Shown here: piece after piece, positions 54,490 through 64,000 of the stretch
Layout of the letters: each line of letters opens with the position of its first letter
How positions within the stretch are numbered: the stretch's first letter is position 1
Assembly: GCA_023630585.1 (NCBI GenBank)
Contig: CM042555.1
Location: 16,383,501-16,447,500, forward strand
DNA length: 64,000 nt
Direction: 5' to 3'
Source: Cranoglanis bouderius
Lineage: Eukaryota; Chordata; Actinopteri; Siluriformes; Cranoglanididae
Made by a program: the position numbers and the translations under genes
Notes under the pieces: generated by a model
Told to the model about the DNA's origin: nothing
Database searches by the model: none
What the model saw: the letters and a program-made list of their open reading frames with translations, nothing else

Positions 54490-54775
54490 GCATTATCCTG
54501 ATGAGGGTCGAAGTGGATTTGGAGCCTATCCCTGGAGCACTGGGCCTGAACTGAGAACACACTCATTACAGGTCCATCACAAGCACCACACGCACATTCA
54601 CACACTCATTCACACCTAGGGATAATTTTGAATTGATAGTTGCCAATCTGGCATATTTTTTGGAAGAGGAGAGGAAAACTGGAGAACCCAGAGGAAACCC
54701 TGGTATGGAAAACAAGGAAAACTCTGCACAGACAGTACCCCAGGCTCAAAATTGAACCAGGGACCTGGTTTTAAA
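54490..54775 (-). repeat. Dispersed 'GTTTCCTCC' repeat, copy 5
   Basis: Reverse-strand copy, diverged: cctgatgagggtcgaagtgg, attcacacctagggataatt, gccaatctggcata, ggagaacccagaggaaaccc and gaaccagggacctgg mirror the tail, core and head of the family. Confidence 0.65.
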
Positions 54776-55287
54776 CTAAACTCTTGTGTTTTCCAAGATA
54801 GTGTGACAGATCATTATGTTTGGACAGAGTGCAGACAAAAGAACACATGCCTCTAAGCTAATATTTTAATATTTCAGGCTATTGTTTTAATATTTTTTTC
54901 ATATCTCTTTAAAAAAAAAAAAAAAAGTCAAGGTGCCAGATTGCCGTAAGCATTCTGCTGTCCTATCAGACATTTTACTTTACACTGCCATGACTAATGC
55001 TTTCAGAGACCAACATATGGTGTCCTGTCCCAAAATCACCCAAGCATATCCAATCCTGTCACAAGGACACAACGCAATGTTTTACACTCCAGTGCCTGTG
55101 TTCAAGCACTTTGTTTGGTCAAATGGTAGTTTGTTAAAACTGATATGCATTTTGGCTGAAATAATGAAATATAAAAATGAAGGTGTACTCCGCTATCGGA
55201 GATGTTTCACTGCCTCGCTTCCAGAGCTCCAGGTTTGTGGGCTCACGTTGCCCTCTTCTGGTAAGACACTTTCACTTTCTCATTCAT

Positions 55288-55293
55288 TTTTAT
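55288..55293 (-). terminator. Candidate nr0b1 polyadenylation signal
   Basis: AATAAA on the - strand about 500 bp past the nr0b1 stop; an ATTAAA variant sits nearer at 55346-55341. Either could end the transcript; sequence alone does not decide. Confidence 0.3.
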
Positions 55294-55796
55294 TTTCTTT
55301 TTTTTTTTTTTCTTCCGATTTGCAATCACTTTGACACTTTTTTAATCTGAGTAACTTTTTTTTTTTTTTTTTTTTTTTCAATGCAGAAAACCAGAATCCA
55401 TAACTATATAAAGGTTGTGTTGGAATTTATGCATGTGTGCACTGTTCATTGTGGTCAATGTGACAATAAAAACATAGGCCTAGAACAGTTTCTAAAGTTT
55501 AAATATACTCAAATAAACAGCCTGTTTCATAATATGGCTGTACAAAACAACACAGAAAAGCTAATCAGTTGAAGAAAACAATGTACAGGTTTTCCCCCAA
55601 AAGAGGATAAAGTCAAATCTTGGATTCAGCAATGAGTTCAACTCAGAAGGCAATAAGGGAATACAGTCCAAGGAAATATTGTACAAAAATAGCATGTGTA
55701 AAAATTTGTGTGGGTGAAAGAAGCCTATGGCCCGCTGTCTCTGCTCAATGTCCCTCTTATATGAGACCTGTCAGCTCTGCGAAGGCGTGCGGCGTT

Positions 55797-56038
55797 CTAC
55801 TTTCCGTAAAACATCTCGAGGAGAAGTTCTTCCATGTTTACTGTGCCAATGACAGGTCTGAAGAAGAGCCCTGCCACGACATTGGCGTTGATGGATCGTA
55901 GCATTGAGAGGGCAATGAAGAGTTTGGCAAACCTCGTGGTGTCTCCTCGGTGAATCAGTTTGACATGTTCATTAAGAGCCTGGTGCGCCTCGCTCTGCAG
56001 AGCCTGGATGTAGTGCTGACACTGCAGTCCGGCAATGT
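55797..56038 (-). CDS. nr0b1: nr0b1 (DAX1) exon 2: ligand-binding-domain C-terminus
   Basis: Second and last coding exon of the orphan nuclear receptor DAX1. On the - strand the intron ends cacag before ACATTGCC; the split codon G|AC gives the Asp of FNPD, followed by IAGLQCQHYIQALQ. The exon adds 79 residues and ends at TAG (55799-55797). It holds the C-terminal helices of the ligand-binding-like domain: LRSINANVVAGLFFRPVIGTV, then the AF-2-like helix MEELLLEMFYGK. These match the human protein closely as I remember it, including the RFINANV/FFRPIIGTV block mutated in adrenal hypoplasia patients. DAX1 is a corepressor of SF-1 and other nuclear receptors in adrenal and gonad development. Confidence 0.97.
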
Positions 56039-56041
56039 CTG

Positions 56042-56081
<40 letters not shown>

Positions 56082-56354
56082 ATTTTTTTAGAAAATATTT
56101 AAGCACTACACACTTGAGCTTGGATATCCAATACAGTAAGAATAAGAATTTGAATATACCAAAGTAGAGGACAGAAAGGTATTTAATAATTTTAATTGTA
56201 TTATTGTTGTTGTTATAACAACAACAACACCAATAATAATAATAATAATAATCTTATTATTATTATTGATGATGGTGATGATGATGATGATTATTATCAC
56301 ATGTGTAGACGTTTTTCCAGCTGTTTTGTGTTATAATGTTTAACTTTTGCTCAC
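56039..56354 (-). other. nr0b1 intron with CA and AAT microsatellites
   Basis: The only nr0b1 intron, 316 bp with GT-AG ends, at the same position in the domain as the mammalian intron (inside FNPD). On the + strand it carries (CA)n at about 56045-56078 and a patch of ATTGTTG, AAC, AAT and GATGAT trinucleotide repeats at about 56200-56292. Confidence 0.9.
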
Positions 56355-56928
56355 CTGGGTTAAACAGAATGGCTCCCTTTAAGTAGGCGTATTCCTTGGT
56401 GCTGATGTCGAGGTCCCAGCATTTGCTGAGGAACGCTTTAATGCCCTGCGCCTCGGCCAGCGCCACCCCTCCGCCGCCGTTAATGACGTGAGCGCCGTGG
56501 TCGTGCGGGCTCGCGGGCCGCTCGTGCGCGCCGGTGAGGAGGCGCTGCAGCATGCTGGGCTCGGCGCTCTCGCGCGTCTCGAAGTCCAGTCCGTCCTGCG
56601 CCATTCCGAGCACAAGCAACGGCGCCCAGCCACTTCGCACCAGAGCGCGCTGGTCGCAGGCGGGCAGCTCACCGAAACACGGCACGCTCTTGACGAAGCG
56701 CAGCGTCTTGGCGAGCACAGCCGAGGCCGCGGCGCACGTTGCGTGCGGAGAGCGCAGCGCTACCGGCCGCGCGACACCGCACGCGCACGTGCGCGCCGCC
56801 ACGGCGAACCTGGCGCTGCGAGGCGCTCGCGCGGATGCGCCCGGCGCGCTCTCCTTCTTCAGCAGGCTGTAGAGAATGCTCGGGTGGCGCCGCTCGCCGC
56901 CGCACTCACAACTCTCCGAATGAGCCAT
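56355..56928 (-). CDS. nr0b1: nr0b1 (DAX1) exon 1: N-terminus and most of LBD
   Basis: First coding exon; ATG at 56928-56926, donor CCCAG|gtgagc at 56355/56354. I chose this ATG because it gives MAHSESCECGGERRHPSILYSLLKKE, a single Cys-containing repeat with an LxxLL-type box (LYSLL), the typical fish DAX1 start; the reading frame stays open upstream but runs into microsatellite sequence. There is no zinc-finger DNA-binding domain, as expected for the NR0B group. The ligand-binding-like domain begins around residue 70 (AKTLRFVKSVPCFGELP) and includes AFLSKCWDLDISTKEYAYLKGAILFNP before the intron. With exon 2 the protein is 271 aa, against 470 in human; the missing part is the mammalian N-terminal repeat array. 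The exon is strongly GC/CpG-rich. Confidence 0.96.
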
Positions 56929-57060
56929 GCTCGCCGAGCGTCCTGACTGGAACAGATGTCTCTTCTTCTGCTCACTTCCATGCATCGCCGCTGTGGTGTG
57001 CGTGTGCTTCCTCCCTCCCCACCGCCGACTAGTTAAAGAGTTTTTAAAAGGCGCTCCCGA
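56400..57060. promoter_or_regulatory. CpG-rich block over nr0b1 promoter and exon 1
   Basis: GC content and CpG density rise sharply relative to the AT-rich surroundings, from the first exon to about 130 bp upstream of the ATG. It looks like a CpG island, though part of the signal is coding sequence. Judged by eye; no CpG ratio was computed. Confidence 0.6.
57042..57049 (-). promoter_or_regulatory. Candidate nr0b1 TATA-like box
   Basis: TTTTAAAA lies 114 bp upstream of the nr0b1 ATG, at the edge of the CpG-rich first exon. Its spacing would suit a transcription start near 57015. I saw no clear SF-1 site (TCAAGGTCA) in the next 500 bp. Based on motif and position only. Confidence 0.35.
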
Positions 57061-57124
57061 CGACACCACCCACTCTGACGCACGCACAGAGGAGCTGATC
57101 CCATAACACTGGGGGCAGGACTCT

Positions 57125-57161
<37 letters not shown>

Positions 57162-57163
57162 CA
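57125..57163 (+). repeat. (ATC)n microsatellite upstream of nr0b1
   Basis: About 12 units, roughly 200 bp upstream of the nr0b1 ATG. A (TG)n of 33 units follows at 57301-57366. Confidence 0.97.
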
Positions 57164-57297
57164 ATCATCATCAGTTTTGATTTGGTATAGTGTCTTCTAA
57201 TGTTTTGCTTTGTTTGAATAGTGCAGAATATTTCTCTCTGAATATATACTAAATTCATTTGCATATATACACAATTCAACTGCAACAAATAACCACT

Positions 57298-57368
<71 letters not shown>

Positions 57369-58207
57369 TCATTCATTCAAATTCTAGTTCTAATCAAGTA
57401 TTTTTTATTTTTTTTTCTGCAGTAAACAAAAGAAGTCCAGACACTTCAGATCTGGCAGGAAGTGAACTGTGGAGGCACTTCACTCACACTAACAATCACA
57501 CTTTTATTCTCCATCTCTTTCCAAACCATGCTTTAATTAGGGTCATACATTTATACCACTCGGGCTCTCTGAAGGGGAGCAGACAGAGAAAGAGCAAGAG
57601 ACGCCAGAGAGAGGAGGAAGAAAGAACCACACACCCTGCCTCGCTCTTGATTTTTAGCCTTCTTTGCTTTTGTCCTGGGTAATGACGTAATTATTACATT
57701 GGTTGTGAACTCATTATGCCAGGTTTGTGTTTAAGTGTATGTGCGATCATGTTTTGTGATATAGAGAAAAACGGCTGCCTTTTCTCCGTCTTAAAAATTC
57801 GGTTCTGTGCGATCTGTATGGCAAGTTTTACAAGACATTATCAAAAGCCATCGTTAGAAAATTGTCATTGTCATTCAGGGAAAAAAAATGCCCATGAACC
57901 CCGTAATAAATTCTCTCACATCCATTTTGTTTTGATTGTGTGTACTTGTTTCATAGTTCTTTATTTATTTTTAGCATGCAATAAAAGAACAAAGATGCTA
58001 ACAACACAAAAGATGTTGCATTATCAGAGAAACTTTATAACCCAGGGTCAAACGTATTGTGCTAGTGTACGAGAGACAGACAAATTCATATCAAGGCAAG
58101 GCTCTTGGATCTGAATGGCCTGAAGGACGAATCTGCATGTAGCAGTCACAGAACATTAGAATATTGTGAGATAAATGTGAACTTGCACAATTGATTTATT
58201 TGAGAGC

Positions 58208-58299
58208 GAACCCCCCCCCCCCCCCCCCCCATACCATTTATATCAAGGCCAATGTCAAGTAAACAGACTTCACAGCCTTCTTTTATCCCCTCCCTTCCA

Positions 58300-58347
<48 letters not shown>
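58208..58347 (+). repeat. C homopolymer and (CA)n
   Basis: A C run at about 58210-58230 and (CA)n at 58302-58347. Confidence 0.95.
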
Positions 58348-58349
<2 letters not shown>

Positions 58350-58629
58350 GTTTTGTATCTAACTGAGCTTCTGTTCAAGGTCTCCAAGTCTGACAGGCAA
58401 GCATCTCTGGGAAATTAGAATTTTGCTTGATTATGGCTCTCAATGGCATTCTGTAACACTGTGTGCATTCTTTTCTGGGTCATGTTCTCTTTGGTGACTT
58501 GGAGAGTCAGCCTTGAAGACCAAGGCTCATGTTGTCCTCTCCTTGCTCCCTCTATAATGTAATTTAAATTGGAATTTACCTAACAACAGTCACACACAAA
58601 GGTATAGTGTCATAGTCTTAAGAATCTAG

Positions 58630-58930
58630 AATCTAAGGCCCCGTCCACAAATATACCGATATTTTCTGTCCCTCTACGTAAAAAAAAAAATCCTGTCCAC
58701 ACAAACAGCATTTTCGAAAATATCTCCATCCAAATGAAAACCCAAAAACATTTCGAAGACACTCAGATGAGCATGCCAGCCCGGTAGGTGGCAATAGTAT
58801 GTCATAAAGGGTTACGTAAAACACCTCAAGGATAACATTAGGAGCGCAAACATCCAGAAGGTGAAATGTAGAAAGTTTGAAAGTGAACGCAAGGAGTCAT
58901 ATGTGTGGACCGACAATGGGATGGAACTGC
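58630..58930. repeat. Possible DNA-transposon end
   Basis: GGCCCCGTCCACAAATATAC and CCTGTCCACACAAACAGCAT followed by TTTTCGAAAATATC resemble the 'cccgtccacacg...gtttttg' ends of a fish hAT-like repeat. No partner end was found. Confidence 0.35.
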
Positions 58931-59737
58931 TGTTTAAGATAGCACTTGAATATAAATTATTCACCAGGTCTTATCCTCATTAAACCATTCATTGAGCCCT
59001 AATGCCCTGTAGATGGGTCAGAGTCACACCCTTCTCGAGAGAAATGTTTCATTATACTTTTTCATTTTACTTTTTCTGAGGTGACGCTATAAACATGAAC
59101 ATGCACGTTTTTCCAACCCCTAAGAAAGTCTTATATACAGCCTTACATTCCAAAATGTCTACACAGTAAGTTAGTGCACCTTTAAAGCCTTATTTACTGA
59201 ATTTCCATTCGGAATGCTATTCATCACGAGGTCCTTCTTTTCTTAACAGTCTCTTTGTGTGTGTTTCTTATGTATAAATTCCATGATAAATTTTACAAAT
59301 GACTTTTCATGGCATTCATGGGCCCAGAGAATACAATCCATGCCATGTTCAAGCATTTCTCCAGAACATTTCTCTTTTCTACCATATTCTCCCCATCATT
59401 TTATGATATTGCATGCAACAGCATATTACTTGTTCACCTCATTACTCACTGTAATCCATATTGGTGATATTGCTAACTTCTCCACCTCAACACATCTCTA
59501 CAAAGTTCCTCTGCTCACAACATACAAGCTCCCAGTAACACCATGCAACATCATGATCATTATGAGTTAAAGCAATGTCTAGCTGAAAAGGTTTGAGAAC
59601 CTCTGTCTTAGAGTTCTCCACTCTCAGCAATGGTGAACCTAGAACTTCTGAATGTCAGCCATTTCTGTAATTGAATATATTATATTAGAGTTGTACACAA
59701 ATGTCTGTAATTGACTAATACAGCCAGAATACATATA

Positions 59738-60697
59738 CAGTGGGGAAAAATGATCCAATATTACATATCTATGAGTGTCAAAAGTATGTGAACCTCTAGG
59801 ATTAGCAGTTAATTTGACAGACGATTTCAATCAGTGGGATGACAATCAGGTGTGAGTGAGAGCCCTGTTTTATTTAAAGAACAGGGTTCTATCAGAGTCT
59901 GATCTTCACAACACATGTTTGTGGAAGTGTATCATGGCATAAACGAATGAGATTTTTGAAGATCTCAGAAAAAGAGTTGTTGGAGCTCATGAGGCTGGAA
60001 AAGGTTACAAAACCATCTCTAAATTTGGACTCCACCAATCCACAGTCAGACAGATTGTGTACAAATGGAGGAAATGCAAGACCATTGTTACCCCCAGGAG
60101 TGGTCGACCAACAAAGATCACTCCAAGAGCAATACGTGTAATAGTCTGTGAGGTCACAGAGGAGCCAGGGTAACTTCTAAGCAACTAAGGGCCTCTCTCA
60201 CATTGGCTAATGTTAATGTTCATGAGTCTACCATCAGGAAAACACTGAACAACAATGGTGTGCATGGCAGGGTTGCAAGGAGAAAGCCACTGCTCTCCAA
60301 AAAGAACATTACTGCCCCTCTGCAGTTTGCTAAAGATCACGTGGACAAGCAAGAAGGCTATTGGAACAATATTTTGTGGATTGATGAGACCAAATAGAAT
60401 TTTTGTTTTAAATGAGAAGGGTTATGTTTGGAGAAAAGAAAACACTGCATTATAGCATAAGAACCGTATCCCATCTGCGACATATGCTGGTGGTAATATT
60501 ATGGTTTGGGCCTGTTTTGCTGCATCTAGGCCAGGATGACTTGCCATCATTGATGGAACAATGAGTTCTGAAGTATACCAGCGATTTCTAAAGGAAAATG
60601 TCAGGACATCTGTCTGTGATCTGAATCTCAAGAGAAAGTGGTTAAGGAAGAATAAAGTTAATGTTTTGGAATAGCTAAGTCAAAGTCCTGAAGTGAT
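59738..60697 (+). mobile_element. Tc1-like element, forward half of an inverted pair
   Basis: Starts CAGTGGGGAAAAATGATCCA after TA. Carries a start-proximal region (TGTATCATGGCATAAACGAA), then transposase pieces: FGLHQSTVRQIVYKWR-like helix-turn-helix near 60020-60070, NVHESTIRKTLNNNGVHGRV at 60209, and LWIDETK followed by a stop near 60395. After RKW a deletion near 60640 removes the second catalytic Asp. Similarity to the neighbouring reverse copy ends near GTCAAAGTCCTGA (60697). Confidence 0.82.
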
Positions 60698-60781
60698 TAC
60701 AAGAGCTTTAAGTAATAAGATGCCTCTTTCATACATTATGTATCAGCCTATAAGAGTCACAGAAATAAGGAGGAAGATGTG

Positions 60782-62126
60782 GCAAAAGTATGTGAACTTT
60801 TGCATTCAGTATCTGGTGTGACCCCCTTGTGCAGCAATAACTGCAACTAAACGTTTTCAATAATTGTTGATCAGTCCTGCACATCAGCTTGGAGGAATTT
60901 TAGCCCATTCCTCAGTACAGAACTTCAACTCTGGGATGTTGGTGGGTTTCCTCACATGACTGCTTGCTTCAGGTCCTTCCACAACATTTCTAATGAATTA
61001 AGGTCGGGACTTTGACTTGGCCATTCCATTACGTTAACTTTATTCTTCTTTAACTATTTTTGGTAGAATGACTTATGTGTTTAGGGTCATTGTCTTGCTG
61101 CATGACCAACTATCTCTTGAAATTCAGATCATGGACAGTTGTCCTGACATTTTCCTTTAGAATTTGCTGATATAATTCAAAATTCATTGTTCCATCAATG
61201 ATGGAAAGCCATCCTGAGCCAGATGAAGCAAAACAGGTCCAAACCATTATACTACCACCACCATGTTTCACAAATGGGATGAGGTTCTTATGCTGGAATG
61301 CAGTGCTTTATTTTCTCCTTTAAACCAAAATGTCCTATTTTGGTCTCATCCATCTACAAAACATTTTTCCATTAGCCTTCTGGTTGTCCGCGTGATCTCG
61401 GAACTGCAGATGGGCAGCAGTGTTCTTTTTGGAGAGCAGTGACTTTCTCCTGGCAACCCTGACATACACACCATTGTTCAGTCTTCTCTTGATGGTGGAC
61501 TTATGAACATTAACATTAGTGACAGCGGCCTTTAGTTGCTTAGAAGGTAGCCTGGGTTCCTTTGTGACCTCATAGACTATTATACGTCTTGCTCTTGGAG
61601 TGATCTTTGTTGGTTGACCACTCCTGGGGAGGGTAACAATGGTCTTGAATTTCCTCAATTTGTACAAAATCTGTCTGACTGTGGATTGGTGGAGTCCAAA
61701 CTATTTACAGATGATTTTTAACCTTTTCCTGCCTGATGAGCATCAATAACTCTTTTTCTGAGGTCCTCAGAAATCTCCTTTGTTCGTGCCATGATACACT
61801 TCCACAAACGTGTTGTGAAGATCAGACTCTGATAGATCCCTGTTCTTTAAATAGTCTGGGGCGCTCACTCACACCTGATTGTCATCCCACTGATTGAAAA
61901 CAACTGACTCTAATTTCACCTTCAAATTAACTGCTAATCCTCACATACATTTGCCACTCACATATGTGTAATATTGGATACTTTTCCTCAATAAATAAAT
62001 GACCAACTATAATATTTTTGTCTCATTGTTTAATTGTTTAATTAATTATTTGTTTGATGGTTTAGGTCATATTTATGCAGATATATGGACAATTCTAAAG
62101 GGTTCACAAACTTTTACGCACCACTG
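60782..62126 (-). mobile_element. Tc1-like element, reverse half of an inverted pair
   Basis: Near full-length copy of the same family on the opposite strand, ending at CACTG (62122-62126) followed by TA; the left end is near TGGCAAAAGTATGTGAACTT. The - strand translation shows KFKTIVTLPRSGQPTKITPR, NVNVHKSTIKRRLNNGVYVR and WMRP (from an out-of-frame WMDETK). Catalytic Asp, Asp and Glu codons can be found in different frames, and several frameshifts and stops break the ORF. Confidence 0.85.
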
Positions 62127-62152
62127 TAATATCAGTAATAATAGGCAAGCTG

Positions 62153-62384
62153 TGGGGCAGCTGTGGCTCAAGTGGTAGAGTGGGTTGTCCACTAATCATA
62201 GGGTTGGCAGTTCCCGGCCCACATGTCTCCACATGCCAAAGTGTCCTTGGGCAAGACACTGAGCCCCAAGATGCTCCCAATGGCAAGCTAGTGCCTTGCA
62301 TTGGGTGCATGAGAGCAGTGTAAAGCTCTTTGTAGGACCGCTAAGGTTAAAAAGCGCTATATAAGTGCAGACCATTGACCATAT
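62153..62384 (+). repeat. tRNA-derived SINE
   Basis: Head GGGGCAGCTGTGGCTCAAGT then GGTAGAG (A box at about 62164-62180) and GGGTTGGCAGTTCCCGG (degenerate B box, about 62200); the body is TGTCCTTGGGCAAGACACTG then AGCCCCAAG; the tail is AAAAGCGCTATATAAGTGCA. This is a well-known fish SINE layout; it is not a functional tRNA. Confidence 0.8.
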
Positions 62385-62568
62385 ACTAAATCTTCTGTCA
62401 GCTGAGGCACTTGTTTATGGCTTACAGCTATGACAGAAGACAGCCCGGCCTGTCATTTCTTTTGTCATAATTGGATAACAACAGTTGATGACAGAAACAC
62501 TTTGAGATGAAAAGCCCAAAAACAACAGTCAGTGATAGAAGAAGCTTTTATTTTTCACATACTGTACA

Positions 62569-64000
62569 TACATGCCCCATTTCCATAAAAGTTGGAATTT
62601 TTCTAAAATGCAATAAAAACAAAAATCTGTGATTTGTAAAGTCTCTGAAACTTTAATTAACTGACAAAAGTACAAAGAAAAGATATTCAATGTTTTCACT
62701 GACCAACTTAATCGTATTTTGTAAATATAAACAAATTTATAATTTAATGCCTTCAAAAAAATTCGGACAGAGGCATGTTTACCACTGTGTTACATCACCC
62801 TTCCTTTTAATTACACTTTTTAATCATTTGGGAACTGAGGATACTAATTGTCGCAGTTTTGCAAGTGGAATTTTTGCCCATTCTTAGATGATACAATACT
62901 TCAGCTGCTCAACAAACCTTGGTCGCCACTGTGTGATTCTCCTCTTAATGATGCCCCATAGGAAACAGATCTGGGCTGCTGGCAGGCCAGTCAAGCACAT
63001 GCACTCTGTGTTTACGAAGCCACGCTGTTGTAGCACGTGCAGAATATATTACCATGGACTTCCTGGAAAAAGACATTGCCTTGACGGCACATATGTCTCT
63101 CTAAAATCCCAATATATGCTTCTGCGTCAACGGTACCTTCACACATATGCAAGTCACCCATGCCGTGGGCACTAATGCACCTCCACACCATCACAGATGC
63201 TGGCTTTTGCACCGTTCGCTTATAAAAGTCTGGTTGGTCTTTTTCATCTTTGGCATGGAGAACTCGACGCCCGATTTTCTGGAAAACAAGCTGAAACGTG
63301 GACTCATCTGACCACAGCACACGTTTCCACTGTCTTTCAGTCCATCTGAGATGAGCTCGGGCGCTGGCGTTTCTGCATACAGTTGATGTGTGGCTTCCTC
63401 CTTGCGTAATAGAGTTTTGGGTTGCATTTCTGGATGCAGCAGCGTTCGAAGTACTCCCCAGCCCATGTGGTTATATTTATCACAGTAGCATGAAGATTTC
63501 TCAGTCACTCACGTTCAACAGTGGTTTCCGGCCTTGCCCTTTACGCAGTGAGATTTCTCCTGATTCCCTGAATCTTTTCACAATATTATGCACTCTGCAA
63601 TCTTGCATTGAGCAATGTTCTTTTTGAACTAACTGACAGTTCTCTCACGACATTTGGCACAAAGTGGTGAGCCACGACCCATCCTTGCTTGCAAAGACTG
63701 AGCTTTTGGTGGATGCTCCTTTTATGCCCAATCCTGATACCCTCCGCTGTTACCAATTAGCCTGATCCTCCAAAATGGTGTTACTTCAATATTCTATAAA
63801 TTAGTGGAAAAATCACCAGATCTTAAAGCAATCAAGCATGCATTTCACAGCATAAGTAGATAAAAACGTAGCAGTTTGGTGACAGTGGGTCACTGGCTTG
63901 ATACAGTTACTGCAAGCAAGTGATATGCAACCAAACATTAAGTGTTATTTACTTTACTATACTTCAAGACTTCCAATATTTTTGCTCACTTAAAAATTGG
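62569..64000 (-). mobile_element. Tc1-like element running off the window
   Basis: The left end CCCCATTTCCATAAAAGTTG is typical of the family's terminus. The - strand translation gives MLWSDESTFQLVFQKIGRRV then LHAKDEKDQPD, KPASVMVWRCISAHGMGDLH and GTVDAEAYIGILERHM (about 63090-63320), followed by breakage: the QDNARPH region with the second Asp is missing. Further N-terminal pieces occur up to about 63700. The last 40 bp (CCAATATTTTTGCTCACTTA) look like the other terminal repeat, so it ends just beyond the window. Confidence 0.8.

Larger units (their letters stand above)
53106..55796. other. Intergenic DNA and probable nr0b1 3' UTR
   Basis: Holds GA and TG microsatellites, a reverse copy of the dispersed repeat and T-rich stretches at 55290-55380. 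The nr0b1 3' UTR presumably occupies some of 55290-55796. No further gene recognised. Confidence 0.6.
57367..59737. other. Upstream flank of nr0b1, no gene seen
   Basis: Mostly unique AT-rich sequence with a C run, a (CA)n tract and one possible transposon end. Short open frames show no recognisable domain. Confidence 0.6.

Noticed and set aside
56488..56946. Open frames of 112-152 aa antisense to nr0b1 exon 1
   Set aside because: Arg/Ala-rich shadows of a GC-rich exon; the opposite strand encodes conserved DAX1 sequence.
56929..57372. Upstream extension of the nr0b1 reading frame (open to 57372)
   Set aside because: The extension translates microsatellites (His-Thr and poly-Met runs) and passes through the probable promoter; the family start is at 56928.
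62160..62235. tRNA-like sequence
   Set aside because: The A and B boxes belong to a SINE head; it lacks a foldable cloverleaf and continues into a SINE body and tail.

Overview
The window is vertebrate DNA, most probably from a teleost and plausibly an ostariophysan such as a catfish. The evidence is AT-rich introns and intergenic DNA, spliced genes, dense CA/TG, CT/GA and TA microsatellites, many decayed Tc1/mariner-like copies, tRNA-derived SINE pieces and repeat families familiar from fish genomes. Nothing is bacterial, and I see no operon, CRISPR array or phage.

Two protein-coding genes can be read. On the + strand are the last four coding exons of il1rapl1 (2182-2327, 12309-12452, 29942-30112, 34248-34972). 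They encode the end of the third Ig domain, the transmembrane segment, the TIR domain and the C-terminal tail, and all internal junctions are phase 1. On the - strand is a complete two-exon nr0b1 (DAX1) gene, with exon 1 at 56928-56355 and exon 2 at 56038-55797, giving 271 aa. The genes converge, with about 20.8 kb between their stop codons. This is the same order and orientation as IL1RAPL1 and NR0B1 on human Xp21, which supports calling the receptor il1rapl1 rather than il1rapl2.

The rest is intron, 3' untranslated sequence, intergenic DNA and mobile-element debris. From left to right: a hAT-type MITE with a perfect 8-bp target duplication (3467-4223); a LINE 3' fragment (about 5640-6340); a broken Tc1-like element (about 7450-8840); dispersed copies of one 'GTTTCCTCC' repeat; a 772-bp inverted-repeat element (24309-25080); a mariner-like transposase stump (about 25590-25850); a Tc1-like element carrying a SINE (30709-31673); a 524-bp MITE (38072-38595); a stack of three Tc1-like copies set in TA/TG microsatellite (45587-48895); a Tc1-like element inserted into a LINE reading frame (51134-52417 within 51038-52560); a tail-to-tail inverted pair of one Tc1-like family (59738-62126); a SINE (62153-62384); and another Tc1-like element that runs off the window end. 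Every transposase seen is broken by frameshifts, stops, deletions or lost catalytic residues.

I found no new biological system. The points most worth a second look are a NAGNAG tandem acceptor just before the il1rapl1 transmembrane segment, an in-frame 12-bp triplication in the il1rapl1 tail, the reduced N-terminus of nr0b1, and the nested or stacked transposons. All gene calls rest on reading the sequence and remembered family knowledge; no searches were run.
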